From the NCBI RefSeq assembly GCF_014199255.1, contig NZ_JACIJF010000003.1, positions 1 through 64,000 on the forward strand: DNA of 64,000 nt, read 5' to 3'. Position numbers and translations under genes: made by a program. Position 1 is the first letter of the stretch. Each line of letters starts with the position of its first letter. The stretch comes from Sphingomonas xinjiangensis. GTDB lineage: Bacteria; Pseudomonadota; Alphaproteobacteria; Sphingomonadales; Sphingomonadaceae. The notes under the pieces were generated by a model. It saw only the letters and a program-made list of their open reading frames with translations, had not been told where the DNA came from and searched no databases. Of this stretch, positions 53,749 to 61,935 are shown in pieces.

Positions 53749-54021
53749 TCAGAGCCCGAACCGATCGAGTTCCTCGTCGGAGTAGAAGGGTTCGAACCAT
53801 ACCGAATCCGGTATGTCTCCGATCAGCCCCTTATACCGTCCCGGCGTGCGCGGAGGCAGCGCCTGGGGTGGCGTAAGCGGCACCAGCTTTGCCCAGGGCT
53901 CTCCCGCCTTGGCGAGCACGATCTCCTCGCCGGCATGCGCACGGTCCATCAGCTTGGAAAGCTGCGTTTTGGCGTCGTGGACGTTGAACGTCTTTTGCGG
54001 GTCGGCCTCTGCCATGGTCAC
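53749..54021 (-). CDS. vapB: Phd/YefM-type antitoxin
   Basis: A 90-residue antitoxin. The N-terminal Phd/YefM DNA-binding part reads F-N-V-H-D-A-K-T-Q-L-S-K-L-M-D-R-A-H-A-G-E-E-I-V-L-A-K-A-G-E-P-W-A-K-L. The C-terminal toxin-binding tail is D-S-V-W-F-E-P-F-Y-S-D-E-E-L-D-R-F-G-L. A 9-bp-arm palindrome just before its start should be the autoregulatory operator. The start is ATG 54021, or ATG 54015 two codons later. It neutralises the PIN toxin. Confidence 0.88.
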   Translation of the reverse strand: MTMAEADPQKTFNVHDAKTQLSKLMDRAHAGEEIVLAKAGEPWAKLVPLTPPQALPPRTPGRYKGLIGDIPDSVWFEPFYSDEELDRFGL

Positions 54022-54026
54022 CTCCA

Positions 54027-54052
54027 GGTGGACTAGGTTAAGTTAGTCCACC
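54027..54052. promoter_or_regulatory. Palindromic operator before the antitoxin gene
   Basis: GGTGGACTA (54027-54035), spacer GGTTAAGT, TAGTCCACC (54044-54052): perfect 9-bp arms, extended by CCA/TGG with one extra base on the right. It lies 5 bases from the antitoxin ATG and 12 bases from the cobS stop codon. Toxin-antitoxin autorepression through such a site is usual. Confidence 0.7.
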
Positions 54053-54064
54053 CCTGGATCGATC

Positions 54065-55069
54065 TCAAGCCTTGCCCACCACGCTCTCGGGCAGGTCCTT
54101 GCCGAACACGCGCTGATAATATTCGGCCACCTGCGCGCGCTCGGCCTCGTCGCATTTGTTGAGGAACGACAGGCGGAACGCGAAGCCGACATCCTTGAAG
54201 ATGTCGGCATTCTGCGCCCAGGTGATCACGGTGCGCGGGCTCATCACCGTGGAAATGTCGCCGTTGATGAAGCCGCGGCGAGTCAGCTCGGCTACCCGCA
54301 CCATGTTCTCCACCAGCTCCTTGCCGCCGGGCTTGTCATAGTCGCCCGACTTGGCAAGCACGATCCGCGCCTCGGTCGCGGCGGGGAGGTAGTTGAGCGT
54401 GACCACCACGTTCCAGCGGTCCATCTGGCCCTGGTTGATCTGCTGGGTGCCGTGATACAGCCCGCTGGTGTCCCCCAGGCCCACCGTGTTGGCGGTGGCG
54501 AACAGGCGGAAATACGGGTTCGGGCGGATCACGCGGTTCTGGTCGAGCAGGGTCAGCTTGCCCTCGGTCTCCAGCACGCGCTGGATGACGAACATCACGT
54601 CGGGGCGGCCTGCGTCATATTCGTCGAACACCAAAGCCGTCGGCGTCTGCAATGCCCAGGGGAGCAGGCCTTCGCGGAATTCAGTGACCTGCTGGCCGTC
54701 CTTCAGCACGATCGCGTCGCGGCCGATCAGGTCGATGCGGCTGATATGCGCGTCCAGGTTGATGCGGATGCACGGCCAGTTCAGCCGTGCCGCGACCTGT
54801 TCGATGTGCGACGACTTGCCGGTGCCGTGATAGCCCTGGATCATCACCCGGCGATTGTGCGCGAAGCCCGCCAGGATCGCGAGCGTGGTGTCGCCATCGA
54901 ACACATAAGCGGGGTCCAGATCGGGGACGCGCTCGTCGGCCTCGCTGAACGCGGGCACTTCCATGTCGATGTCGATGCCGAACAGGTCGCGCACGCTCGC
55001 GGTCTTGTCGGGCGCCTGGAGAATGGTGGTTTCCCGGCTGTCGGGCTGGGCGTTGGGAAGATCGGCCAT
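54065..55069 (-). CDS. cobS: Cobaltochelatase CobS subunit
   Basis: The AAA+ ATPase subunit of the aerobic cobalt chelatase. It has 334 residues from ATG 55069 ([17 protein letters not shown]); the longer frame to 55129 is unlikely. Walker A is [10 protein letters not shown], Walker [11 protein letters not shown], sensor-1 L-F-A-T-A-N-T and an Arg-finger region follow. The N-terminal P-D-L-D-P-A-Y-V-F segment is CobS-specific. The toxin-antitoxin genes and cobT follow on the same strand. Confidence 0.92.
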   Translation of the reverse strand: MADLPNAQPDSRETTILQAPDKTASVRDLFGIDIDMEVPAFSEADERVPDLDPAYVFDGDTTLAILAGFAHNRRVMIQGYHGTGKSSHIEQVAARLNWPCIRINLDAHISRIDLIGRDAIVLKDGQQVTEFREGLLPWALQTPTALVFDEYDAGRPDVMFVIQRVLETEGKLTLLDQNRVIRPNPYFRLFATANTVGLGDTSGLYHGTQQINQGQMDRWNVVVTLNYLPAATEARIVLAKSGDYDKPGGKELVENMVRVAELTRRGFINGDISTVMSPRTVITWAQNADIFKDVGFAFRLSFLNKCDEAERAQVAEYYQRVFGKDLPESVVGKA

Positions 55070-55144
55070 CAATGCAATCCGGTCACAAGGGGTTCGGCTC
55101 CGCCTAAGGCTTGGTGGCGTGCACCGCAACAGATAGGCATGGGT

Positions 55145-55864
55145 TCAGTCACGGGGGAACGCTGGAAGCCGGAAAAGGTCCACGAATTGCTGCGCCACGG
55201 CAAGATCGCCGGTGACCTCTACCTTCCCCGCCGCCTGCGAATCGGCAAGCGGCGCGGGGCCGTAGAACACCGCCGCCAGGGGTGAGGGCTCGCCCTCGAA
55301 CCCCAGTTCCGCCCCGACGCACGGGGCACGCCGCACCGCCAGCTGACCATCGGCAATCAGGCCGCGAAACTCGTCGCCGCCGATGCGGAAGCCAAGATCG
55401 ACCGACAGGGTCGCGGATGCCTGCGGGTCCATCATCGTGCGCAGCGACAGCATGAAGGCGGTGTTGCTCAGCGGCATGGTCACGTCGTGCGCCGGGGATC
55501 CTGCCGCCCAGCGGCTCAGCGCGAAGATCGGCGTCTCCAGCGCGCGCCCCCATGCCGTCAGCGCATAGACCTGCGCGCTGACCGGTGGCGGCAGCGTTTC
55601 GCGGCGGAGCACCCCGCCCTTTTCCAGCCCTTCCAGCCGCTGGGTGAGGATGTTTGCGCTCAACCCCGTCAGCGCGCCGCGTATCTCGCCGAAGCGGCGC
55701 GGGCCCAGCAGCAGCTCGCGAACGATCAGCAGCGACCAGCGCTCACCGATCAGATCCATCGCCAGCGCAGTTCCGCACGCGTCCTGGTACCAACGGCGCG
55801 CCTTGTTGAAATCGACCTTGGTTATTTTTTCTAACTCCTCAGTTGTTTTTTGTAACCACAGCAT
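55145..55864 (-). CDS. HxlR-family transcriptional regulator
   Basis: A MarR-like winged-helix regulator of 239 residues. The HxlR core is at about 25-115: A-C-G-T-A-L-A-M-D-L-I-G-E-R-W-S-L-L-I-V-R-E, G-L-S-A-N-I-L-T-Q-R-L-E-G-L-E-K-G-G-V-L, V-Y-A-L-T-A-W-G. A C-terminal SCP2-like domain completes it. It is divergent from the VOC/GST gene set, which it probably controls. The ATG at 55864 is used, but two A-tract repeats within the first codons look like operator DNA, so the true start may be further in. Confidence 0.85.
   Translation of the reverse strand: MLWLQKTTEELEKITKVDFNKARRWYQDACGTALAMDLIGERWSLLIVRELLLGPRRFGEIRGALTGLSANILTQRLEGLEKGGVLRRETLPPPVSAQVYALTAWGRALETPIFALSRWAAGSPAHDVTMPLSNTAFMLSLRTMMDPQASATLSVDLGFRIGGDEFRGLIADGQLAVRRAPCVGAELGFEGEPSPLAAVFYGPAPLADSQAAGKVEVTGDLAVAQQFVDLFRLPAFPRD
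55821..55856. promoter_or_regulatory. Paired A-tract repeats at the HxlR/VOC divergent promoter
   Basis: GTTATTTTTTCTAAC (55821-55835) and GTTGTTTTTTGTAAC (55842-55856) differ at two bases and start 21 bp apart, two helical turns. Each is an imperfect GTTA-N7-TAAC dyad in otherwise GC-rich DNA. A pair of dimer sites for the HxlR protein is the natural reading. Confidence 0.5.
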
Positions 55865-55920
55865 GCATCCAGTGCAACAAGACGATTCGCGAACACAGCG
55901 TTTCCAAAAGGGAGAGGATG

Positions 55921-56358
55921 ATGCCGAAGATGCTCTTCGTGAATCTGCCGGTGGCGGATGTGGCTCGGGCGACTGCGTTTTACACCGCGATCGGGTTCAC
56001 CAAGGACGAGCGCCTGAGCAACGATCAAGGCTCGGCGATGACGTGGTCCGACACGATCAGCGTCATGCTGCTCAGCCACCAACTCTATGACAGCTTCATG
56101 CCGCACAAGGCGATCGCCGACACGTCAAAGGTCAGCGAGATGATCCTCTGCCTTTCCTTCGACAGCCGCGAGGCGGTCGACGCCGTGGTGGAGCGTGCGG
56201 TGGCTGCGGGGAGCAAGGGCGACGTCAACGAACCGGACGACCACGGCTACATGTATGGCCGTTCGTTCGAGGATCTCGACGGCCACAGCTTCGGCCCGTT
56301 CTTCATGGACATGGAAGCCGCTATGGCGGCGATGTCCGCCGAACCCCAGGCGGCCTGA
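55921..56358 (+). CDS. VOC-family glyoxalase-like protein
   Basis: A protein of 145 residues with one vicinal-oxygen-chelate domain: M-L-F-V-N-L-P-V-A-D-V-A-R-A-T-A-F-Y-T-A-I-G-F, then Y-G-R-S-F-E-D-L-D-G-H-S-F-G-P-F-F-M-D. This is the lactoylglutathione-lyase-like subgroup with uncertain activity. GGGAGAGG lies just before two adjacent ATGs (55918 and 55921). It opens the six-gene set divergent from the HxlR regulator. Confidence 0.85.
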   Translation: MPKMLFVNLPVADVARATAFYTAIGFTKDERLSNDQGSAMTWSDTISVMLLSHQLYDSFMPHKAIADTSKVSEMILCLSFDSREAVDAVVERAVAAGSKGDVNEPDDHGYMYGRSFEDLDGHSFGPFFMDMEAAMAAMSAEPQAA

Positions 56359-56361
56359 GTC

Positions 56362-56844
56362 ATGTCGGGCAAGATCAGACCATCCCTCTGGTATCATGGC
56401 GATGCGGAGGCGGCGGCGCGCTTCTACGTGTCGCTGTTCCCCGACAGCCGGATCGACCGGGTGGTGCATGCGCTCACCGACACGCCCGTCGGGCCAAAGG
56501 GCAGCGTGCTGGTGGTCGAGTTCACCCTTGCAGGCCAGCCCTACATGGCGCTGAACGGCGGCCCGGAGTTCCGTTTCACCGAAGCGGTATCGCTCCAGAT
56601 CCTGGCCGAGGATCAGGCGGAGACCGACCGTCTGTGGAATGCCCTGACCGCCGATGGCGGCGCGGAGAGCATGTGCGGCTGGTGCAAGGACCGCTGGGGC
56701 CTGACCTGGCAAGTCACGCCGCGCCGGCTGATGGAACTCAACACCGATCCCGACCCGCAGCGTGCCCGCCGCGCGATGCAGGCGATGATGGGGATGCGCA
56801 AGATCGACATCGCCACACTGGAACGCGCCGCCAACGCCAGCTGA
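56362..56844 (+). CDS. VOC-family protein, PhnB/3-demethylubiquinone-methyltransferase-like
   Basis: A 160-residue protein of the PhnB-like VOC subgroup: K-I-R-P-S-L-W-Y-H-G-D-A-E-A-A-A-R-F-Y, L-A-G-Q-P-Y-M-A-L-N-G-G-P-E-F-R-F-T-E-A-V-S, then W-C-K-D-R-W-G-L-T-W-Q-V-T-P. It starts 3 bases after the previous stop. The function is not known; relatives are often grouped with DUF1428 and SRPBCC genes as here. Confidence 0.86.
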   Translation: MSGKIRPSLWYHGDAEAAARFYVSLFPDSRIDRVVHALTDTPVGPKGSVLVVEFTLAGQPYMALNGGPEFRFTEAVSLQILAEDQAETDRLWNALTADGGAESMCGWCKDRWGLTWQVTPRRLMELNTDPDPQRARRAMQAMMGMRKIDIATLERAANAS

Positions 56845-56855
56845 GGAGAGAAGCC

Positions 56856-57527
56856 ATGCCTGTGGATCCCGCAAGCGACATTGAAGTCACCGCCTTCGAC
56901 TGGGTGCCCGATTTCGTCCGCAGCTATGTGCGCGATTTCCGCGTGCGCTGGGCGCTGGAAGAGGCCGGGCGGCCCTATCGCACTCGCCTGATCAGCGCCG
57001 AGGAGCGGCCCCAGGCCTATTTCGCCGAACAGCCTTTCGGTCAGGTCCCGGCCTATCGCGACGCGCAGGTGCAGTTGTTCGAATCCGGCGCGATCGTGTT
57101 GCATATCGGGCAGGACTGCGCCGCGCTGTTGCCCGGTGACACTGCCGCGCGCGCGCGCGCCACCGCCTGGCTGGTCGCCGCGCTCAACAGTGTGGAACCG
57201 ATGCTGATGGAGTTGGCGATGGTGGACGTCTTCGCCCGGGATGAGGAATGGGCGGCGCTGCGCCGCCCCAGTCTGATCGTGGCGATCCGGACACGGCTGA
57301 GCTATCTGTCCGATGCGCTGGGCACCCGCGACTTCCTGGAAGGGGCCTTCACCGCCGGCGACCTGATCATGGCGTCGTCGCTGCGCATGCTCGATTCCAC
57401 CGATCTTGTGGCCGAACACACCAATCTCGCCGCGTATCAGCGCCGCTGTCTCGACCGGCCCGGCTTTGCCGCCGCCGTGGCCGCGCAGCTGACCGACTTC
57501 CGCGACGAAGCACCCATTGCAGCCTGA
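56856..57527 (+). CDS. Glutathione S-transferase family protein
   Basis: A GST-fold protein of 223 residues from ATG 56856 (GAGGAGAG before it). The N-domain runs I-E-V-T-A-F-D-W-V-P to F-G-Q-V-P-A-Y (glutathione loop) and E-S-G-A-I-V-L-H-I; the helical C-domain ends at D-R-P-G-F-A-A-A-V. It is third in the VOC gene set, 11 bases after the previous gene. It probably conjugates or isomerises an electrophile handled by the set. Confidence 0.86.
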   Translation: MPVDPASDIEVTAFDWVPDFVRSYVRDFRVRWALEEAGRPYRTRLISAEERPQAYFAEQPFGQVPAYRDAQVQLFESGAIVLHIGQDCAALLPGDTAARARATAWLVAALNSVEPMLMELAMVDVFARDEEWAALRRPSLIVAIRTRLSYLSDALGTRDFLEGAFTAGDLIMASSLRMLDSTDLVAEHTNLAAYQRRCLDRPGFAAAVAAQLTDFRDEAPIAA

Positions 57528-57540
57528 AGGAGGAACCGAC

Positions 57541-57906
57541 ATGCCCTATTTTGACGGATTTCTGGTGCCGGCCCGCGACCGGCAAGGCTATATCGAGATG
57601 GCCGAACGCTGCGCCCCGATCTTCATCGAACATGGCGCGCTCGAGGTAATGGAGGGCTTTGGCCAAGACGTGCCGCGTGGTGAAGTCACTGACTTTTACC
57701 GCGCCCTGAAGGCCGAAGACGGCGAAACGCCGGTATTTTCGTGGATCATCTGGCCCGACAAGGCGACGCGCGATGCCGGCTGGGAAAAGGTGATGGCAGA
57801 CCCGCGAATGGCGCCGCCCGCGGACATGCCCTTTGACGGCAAGCGCAATTTCTGGGGCGGTTTCGAACCGGTCGTCCATCGCCGTGCCGGTGGAGAAGTG
57901 GCATGA
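57541..57906 (+). CDS. DUF1428 domain protein
   Basis: A 121-residue protein that fits DUF1428 (an EthD/dimeric-ferredoxin-like fold): M-P-Y-F-D-G-F-L-V-P-A, F-G-Q-D-V-P-R-G-E-V-T-D-F, F-S-W-I-I-W-P-D-K-A-T-R-D-A-G-W, M-P-F-D-G-K-R-N-F-W-G-G-F-E. GGAGG lies upstream of the ATG. Its stop overlaps the next gene's start. Function unknown. Confidence 0.88.
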   Translation: MPYFDGFLVPARDRQGYIEMAERCAPIFIEHGALEVMEGFGQDVPRGEVTDFYRALKAEDGETPVFSWIIWPDKATRDAGWEKVMADPRMAPPADMPFDGKRNFWGGFEPVVHRRAGGEVA

Positions 57907-58679
57907 GCAACCCGCACGGCACCCCGATCTGGTACGAACTCACGACGTCCGATCCGCAAGCGGCCGCGGCGTTCTACACCCATGTCGTCGGCTGGAGCGC
58001 GGCCGGATTCGGCGGGGCGGCGCTGACCAGCCCGGAGGACTATTGCATCCTGACCGCGCCTGATGGCCAGGGGGTCGGAGGCGTAACGACCTCAGGGAAG
58101 AGCTCGGCTTTCGCGCCCGGCTGGGGCGTCTATATCGGCGTGAACGACGTCGATTTCTGCGTCGACCAGATAGTGGCCGCCGGTGGCAAGGTCCTGGATC
58201 CCCCCACTACGCTCGAAGGGGTAGGCCGCACCGCGCTGGTCTCCGATCCGCAAGGCATCAGCTTCCACCTGATGCGCGGCGCCAGCCCCGAACCAAGCCA
58301 CGCCTTTGATCCCAAGGCAGTGGGCCGTTGCGCCTGGCACGAACTGATGACTCCCGACGACCATGCCGCACTGGTCTTCTACGCCGACCAGTTCGGCTGG
58401 ACCCCCGACGGAGCAATGCCGATGGGCGACATGGGCGCATACAGCTTCGTCGCGCACCAAGGCGTGCAGATCGGCGCCATGATGCGCACGCCGCCGGGAG
58501 AACGGTCGGGCTGGCAATTCTACTTCCGCATCACCGGCATCGATGCAGCCCATGCTCGTGTCGAAGAAGCACGCGGCGCCGTCCATATGGGACCGATGGA
58601 GGTTCCAGGCGGCGAATGGATCGTGGTCGCCAGCGATCCGCAAGGCGCCCGCTTCGGGCTGGTCGGCACGAGGAGCTGA
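57903..58679 (+). CDS. Two-domain VOC-family protein
   Basis: A 258-residue protein with two VOC domains in tandem: residues about 5-120 (G-T-P-I-W-Y-E-L-T-T-S-D-P-Q-A-A-A-A-F-Y) and 137-255 (C-A-W-H-E-L-M-T-P-D-D-H-A-A-L-V-F-Y). Each ends in the W-I-V-V-A/V-S-D-P-Q-G pattern. It is the CFP-30B/glyoxalase-like two-domain type. ATGA overlap with DUF1428 shows coupled translation. Confidence 0.88.
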   Translation: MSNPHGTPIWYELTTSDPQAAAAFYTHVVGWSAAGFGGAALTSPEDYCILTAPDGQGVGGVTTSGKSSAFAPGWGVYIGVNDVDFCVDQIVAAGGKVLDPPTTLEGVGRTALVSDPQGISFHLMRGASPEPSHAFDPKAVGRCAWHELMTPDDHAALVFYADQFGWTPDGAMPMGDMGAYSFVAHQGVQIGAMMRTPPGERSGWQFYFRITGIDAAHARVEEARGAVHMGPMEVPGGEWIVVASDPQGARFGLVGTRS

Positions 58680-58682
58680 GAC

Positions 58683-59147
58683 ATGGCGGACACGAACTTC
58701 CACGAACTGATGATCGAGCGGATCATCGATGCACCGGTTGACGCAGTATGGCGCGCCTATACCGATCATCTCGGCGAATGGTTCTGCCCCACGCCGTGGC
58801 GCGCCGAAGTGATTGCGATGGACCTGCGGGCAGGCGGGCGATCGGCAGTGACGATGTACGGCCCGGAGGGCGAAGTGATGCCGAACGAGGGCGTGTATCT
58901 GGAAGTCGTGCCGCAGCGGCGCATCGTCTTCACCGATGCCTTCAGCCAAGGCTGGAAGCCGGCTGGCCCGTTCATGGTGGGTATCTTCGAATTCGAGCCC
59001 GAAGGCGGGCGCACCCGCTATCGAGGTGCCGCCCGGCACTGGACCGCCGACGCAAAGGCGCAGCATGAGGCGATGGGATTTGCCGACGGTTGGGGCAAGG
59101 TGGCGGAACAGTGGGAGGCAGTCGCCAGGCGCATCGCCGCCCTCTGA
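58683..59147 (+). CDS. SRPBCC (AHSA1-like) domain protein
   Basis: A 154-residue START-like hydrophobic-cavity protein: I-D-A-P-V-D-A-V-W-R-A-Y-T-D-H-L-G-E-W-F, then F-T-D-A-F-S-Q-G-W and a C-terminal M-G-F-A-D-G-W-G-K-V-A-E-Q helix. AHSA1-like proteins bind small lipophilic ligands. It closes the HxlR-controlled set, 3 bases after the two-domain VOC gene. Confidence 0.87.
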   Translation: MADTNFHELMIERIIDAPVDAVWRAYTDHLGEWFCPTPWRAEVIAMDLRAGGRSAVTMYGPEGEVMPNEGVYLEVVPQRRIVFTDAFSQGWKPAGPFMVGIFEFEPEGGRTRYRGAARHWTADAKAQHEAMGFADGWGKVAEQWEAVARRIAAL

Positions 59148-59153
59148 TCCGGA

Positions 59154-59771
59154 TCAAGCGAAAGCCGGCGACTCCCGGAGCAGCTGATATGCGTCGATCA
59201 CGCGCCGCAACCGACCCTCGTTGCTGCGGTCCCCGCCGTTGCGATCGGGATGGAATTTACGAACCAGCTCCGAATAGCGTCTGCGGAGCGCCGCGCGATC
59301 TGCGTCGAGGTCGAGGTCGAGCGTCTTCAGCGCCTCGCGGTCGGGCCCCGACAGCGGCTTGCCATCCTTACGTTCGCCGCGGTCCTTCACCCGATCGCGG
59401 AAGCGCGCGCCGATCGCGTCGAGCGGGTCGGCGAAATCGGCCCAGCGCGGCGGACGATCGGTCCCGCCGGTCGCGTTGAACGCGCGCGTTTCCCGCTCCC
59501 AGCCGGCGAGCGGCCGCTGCGCGTCGTGGATCTCGTCGGGGCTCATCCCCTTGAAGAAGTTATAGCCCGAATTGAACGCGCGGACATGCTCGAGGCAGAG
59601 CCAGCGGAACTGCGGCGGGCCATCGGCGGTGTGCCCGGTGCCACCGAGCGGCGGCGCGCGGAACTCACCGGCCTGGTCACAGCCGGCTTCGGCGCACAGC
59701 CGTCCAGGCGCTTCCACGCGGCCATGGAAACGGGCACTCGGACGATCTTTCTTGGGCTGGCTGCTAGCCAC
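59154..59771 (-). CDS. J-domain protein
   Basis: A 205-residue protein with the J-domain at its C-terminus (about 145-200): L-D-L-D-A-D-R-A-A-L-R-R-R-Y-S-E-L-V-R-K-F-H-P-D-R-N-G. The HPD motif that stimulates DnaK is present. The N-terminal half carries two C-x-x-x-x-C-like positions (C-A-E-A-G-C and W-L-C-L-E-H) and is specific to alphaproteobacteria. It is divergent from bolA, 35 bases away. It is probably a specialised DnaK co-chaperone. Confidence 0.88.
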   Translation of the reverse strand: MASSQPKKDRPSARFHGRVEAPGRLCAEAGCDQAGEFRAPPLGGTGHTADGPPQFRWLCLEHVRAFNSGYNFFKGMSPDEIHDAQRPLAGWERETRAFNATGGTDRPPRWADFADPLDAIGARFRDRVKDRGERKDGKPLSGPDREALKTLDLDLDADRAALRRRYSELVRKFHPDRNGGDRSNEGRLRRVIDAYQLLRESPAFA

Positions 59772-59806
59772 GCGACTCCCTCGGGCAAAGGGTCTATATA
59801 GGCGCG

Positions 59807-60094
59807 ATGACCGACCTCGCCAGCGGCCCCTTGGCCGATCTAATCGCCGCTCGTCTTGCCACCTCGCTCAACCCGACGCAGCTTCACGTTTCCAATGACA
59901 GCGCCCAGCATCGTGGCCACCTGGGCGACGATGGCACCGGTGAGACGCACTTCACCGTCACGGTGGAAGCGCCTGCATTCACTGGACTTTCGCGCGTCGC
60001 GCGGCAGCGGCTGGTGAACCAGGCGCTTGCCGATCTGCTGGAAACCCGCATCCACGCGCTGGCCATCAAGGCGCGGGCGCCGGGAGACGCATAA
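59807..60094 (+). CDS. bolA: BolA-family protein
   Basis: A 95-residue protein with the BolA class-II KH-like fold: H-V-S-N-D-S-A-Q-H-R-G-H, F-T-V-T-V-E-A-P-A-F-T-G-L-S-R-V-A-R-Q-R-L-V-N. The His-rich loop is the usual site for sharing a 2Fe-2S cluster with monothiol glutaredoxins. It is complete. A GST follows one base after its stop, and a J-domain gene is divergent; the J-domain/BolA neighbourhood is common in alphaproteobacteria. Confidence 0.92.
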   Translation: MTDLASGPLADLIAARLATSLNPTQLHVSNDSAQHRGHLGDDGTGETHFTVTVEAPAFTGLSRVARQRLVNQALADLLETRIHALAIKARAPGDA

Positions 60095-60095
60095 G

Positions 60096-60803
60096 ATGAC
60101 CTATGACCTGTGGTACTGGCCGAGCATCCAGGGTCGCGGCGAGTTCGTCCGGCTGCCGCTGGAAGCGGCAGGCATCACCTATCGCGACCGCGCCCGCGAA
60201 GACGGCGCCCAAGCACTGATCGCCGACATGCAGGCACGCGAGCACCGCGGGCCGTTTGCACCGCCGTATCTCGTGAGCGACGGCATCACGGTGGCGCACG
60301 TCGCGAACATCCTGCTGTTCTTGGGCGAGCGCAAGGGACTGGCGCCGAGCGGCGACGCCGATCGTCTTTGGCTGCACCAGGTCCAGCTGACGATCGCCGA
60401 TTTCGTTGCCGAGGTGCATCAGGTCCATCATCCGGTCGGCACCGGGCAGTATTACGAAGACCAGAAGACCGAAGCCGCGCGCTTCGCCGCGGAGTTCCGC
60501 AACGACCGCATGCCCAAATTCCTGAGCTATCTCGAAACCGCTGCGCAGGCGAATACCGGCGGCTGGCTGGTTGGCGATCGGTGGAGCTATGGCGACACGT
60601 CGCTGTTCCAGCTGATCGAAGGTCTGCGCTACATGTTCCCCAAGCGGATGCAGGCGATCGAGGGAGACTATCCAGCGCTGCTGGCGATCCATGGGCGTGT
60701 CCGCGAGTTGCCGGGCATCCGCGACTATCTCGCCAGCGACCGCCGCATCCCCTTCAAGCAAGACGGCATCTTCCGCCAGTATCCGGAGCTCGACGCACAA
60801 TGA
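60096..60803 (+). CDS. Glutathione S-transferase, sigma-like
   Basis: A 235-residue GST from ATG 60096. The N-terminus M-T-Y-D-L-W-Y-W-P-S-I-Q-G-R-G-E-F-V-R-L is of the sigma/mu-like type with a catalytic Tyr near residue 7. P-P-Y-L-V and the ligand loop follow; the C-domain has G-D-R-W-S-Y-G-D-T-S-L-F-Q. It starts 1 base after bolA, and its stop overlaps the pirin start (ATGA), giving a tight bolA-gst-pirin unit. Confidence 0.88.
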   Translation: MTYDLWYWPSIQGRGEFVRLPLEAAGITYRDRAREDGAQALIADMQAREHRGPFAPPYLVSDGITVAHVANILLFLGERKGLAPSGDADRLWLHQVQLTIADFVAEVHQVHHPVGTGQYYEDQKTEAARFAAEFRNDRMPKFLSYLETAAQANTGGWLVGDRWSYGDTSLFQLIEGLRYMFPKRMQAIEGDYPALLAIHGRVRELPGIRDYLASDRRIPFKQDGIFRQYPELDAQ

Positions 60804-61711
60804 GCGACCTCGCCCCCGAAGACCTGATCCTCCACAGGATCGAGCCGACCACGCATGATCTGGGCGGGTTCAAAGTGCATCGCACCCTGCCCTCAAAGCC
60901 GCGAACGATGGTGGGACCCTTTATCTTCTTCGACCAGATGGGACCTGCGCGGCTGTCGGTTGGCAACGGCATTGACGTGCGGCCGCATCCACACATCAAT
61001 CTGGCGACGGTGACGTACCTTTATGCCGGCGCGATCGACCATCGCGACTCGCTCGGCACCTTCGCGACGATCGCGCCGGGCGCGGTGAACCTGATGACCG
61101 CCGGGCACGGCATCGTCCATTCGGAGCGTTCGCCTTCGGCCGAGCGCGCAGTCGGGCCCGAGCTGTCGGGCATCCAGACCTGGCTGGCGCTGCCCGAGCG
61201 CAACGAGGACATGGATCCGGCCTTTGAGCATGTTCCGGCGGGTGATCTGCCAGTGATCGAGGCGGGCGGCGCAACCGCGCGCGTGGTGATGGGCGAGCTG
61301 TGGGGCGCATCTGCACCGACGACCAACTACGCCCAGACCATCTATGCCGACATCATGCTGGAACCCGGCGCCAGCATCCCGATCGATCCGGCAGCCGATG
61401 AGCGCGCGCTGTATGTCGCGATCGGCGATGCCACGCTCGACGGGCTCGAGCTGATGCCGCTGCGGCTATATGTGCTGCGTCCCGGCACGTCGGCGACGCT
61501 GCGATCCGAGCGTGGCGGGCGGGTGATGCTGTGCGGCGGCGAGGCGTTCACGACACCGCGCCATGTATGGTGGAACTTCGTCTCGTCGAGCCGCGACCGT
61601 ATCAACCAAGCCAAGGACGATTGGAAGGCCGGACGCTTCCCCAAGGTGCCGGGCGACGACAAGGAATGGATCCCGATCCCCGAAGTGCCCAAGACCGTCA
61701 GCTATCCTTAG
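60800..61711 (+). CDS. Pirin-family protein
   Basis: A bicupin protein of 303 residues. The metal site is in the N-terminal cupin: R-P-H-P-H-I-N-L-A-T-V-T-Y-L-Y and N-L-M-T-A-G-H-G-I-V-H-S-E-R, with three His and a Glu as in human pirin and YhhW. Some pirins have quercetinase activity. The start ATG 60800 overlaps the GST stop. The role of this copy is unknown. Confidence 0.92.
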   Translation: MSDLAPEDLILHRIEPTTHDLGGFKVHRTLPSKPRTMVGPFIFFDQMGPARLSVGNGIDVRPHPHINLATVTYLYAGAIDHRDSLGTFATIAPGAVNLMTAGHGIVHSERSPSAERAVGPELSGIQTWLALPERNEDMDPAFEHVPAGDLPVIEAGGATARVVMGELWGASAPTTNYAQTIYADIMLEPGASIPIDPAADERALYVAIGDATLDGLELMPLRLYVLRPGTSATLRSERGGRVMLCGGEAFTTPRHVWWNFVSSSRDRINQAKDDWKAGRFPKVPGDDKEWIPIPEVPKTVSYP

Positions 61712-61714
61712 ACG

Positions 61715-61915
61715 ATGCGCACGCGGTTGAGCGTCTGCGCCCGCAAGCGGCGGCATGCGTCCGAGCAGGATGCCATCGCCGCCGCGATCCTGGCGAACAT
61801 CGTGCTGCGTCCCTATCGTTGCGAGCGGTGCGGTCAATTCCATCTGACCAGCCGCACCAAGGGCAAGCGCCCGTTGCCGGGAACGGTGGTGGCCGCTCCT
61901 GCGTCTATCGACTGA
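61715..61915 (+). CDS. Small conserved zinc-ribbon-like protein
   Basis: A basic 66-residue protein, 3 bases after the pirin gene. The core Y-R-C-E-R-C-G-Q-F-H-L-T-S-R-T-K-G-K-R has a C-x-x-C followed by His and resembles short sphingomonad proteins with a half zinc ribbon. An upstream Cys (S-V-C-A-R-K-R-R-H) could complete metal binding. It might bind nucleic acid; nothing is established. Confidence 0.65.
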   Translation: MRTRLSVCARKRRHASEQDAIAAAILANIVLRPYRCERCGQFHLTSRTKGKRPLPGTVVAAPASID

Positions 61916-61935
61916 ATGGACGAACAGGAGGTTTC

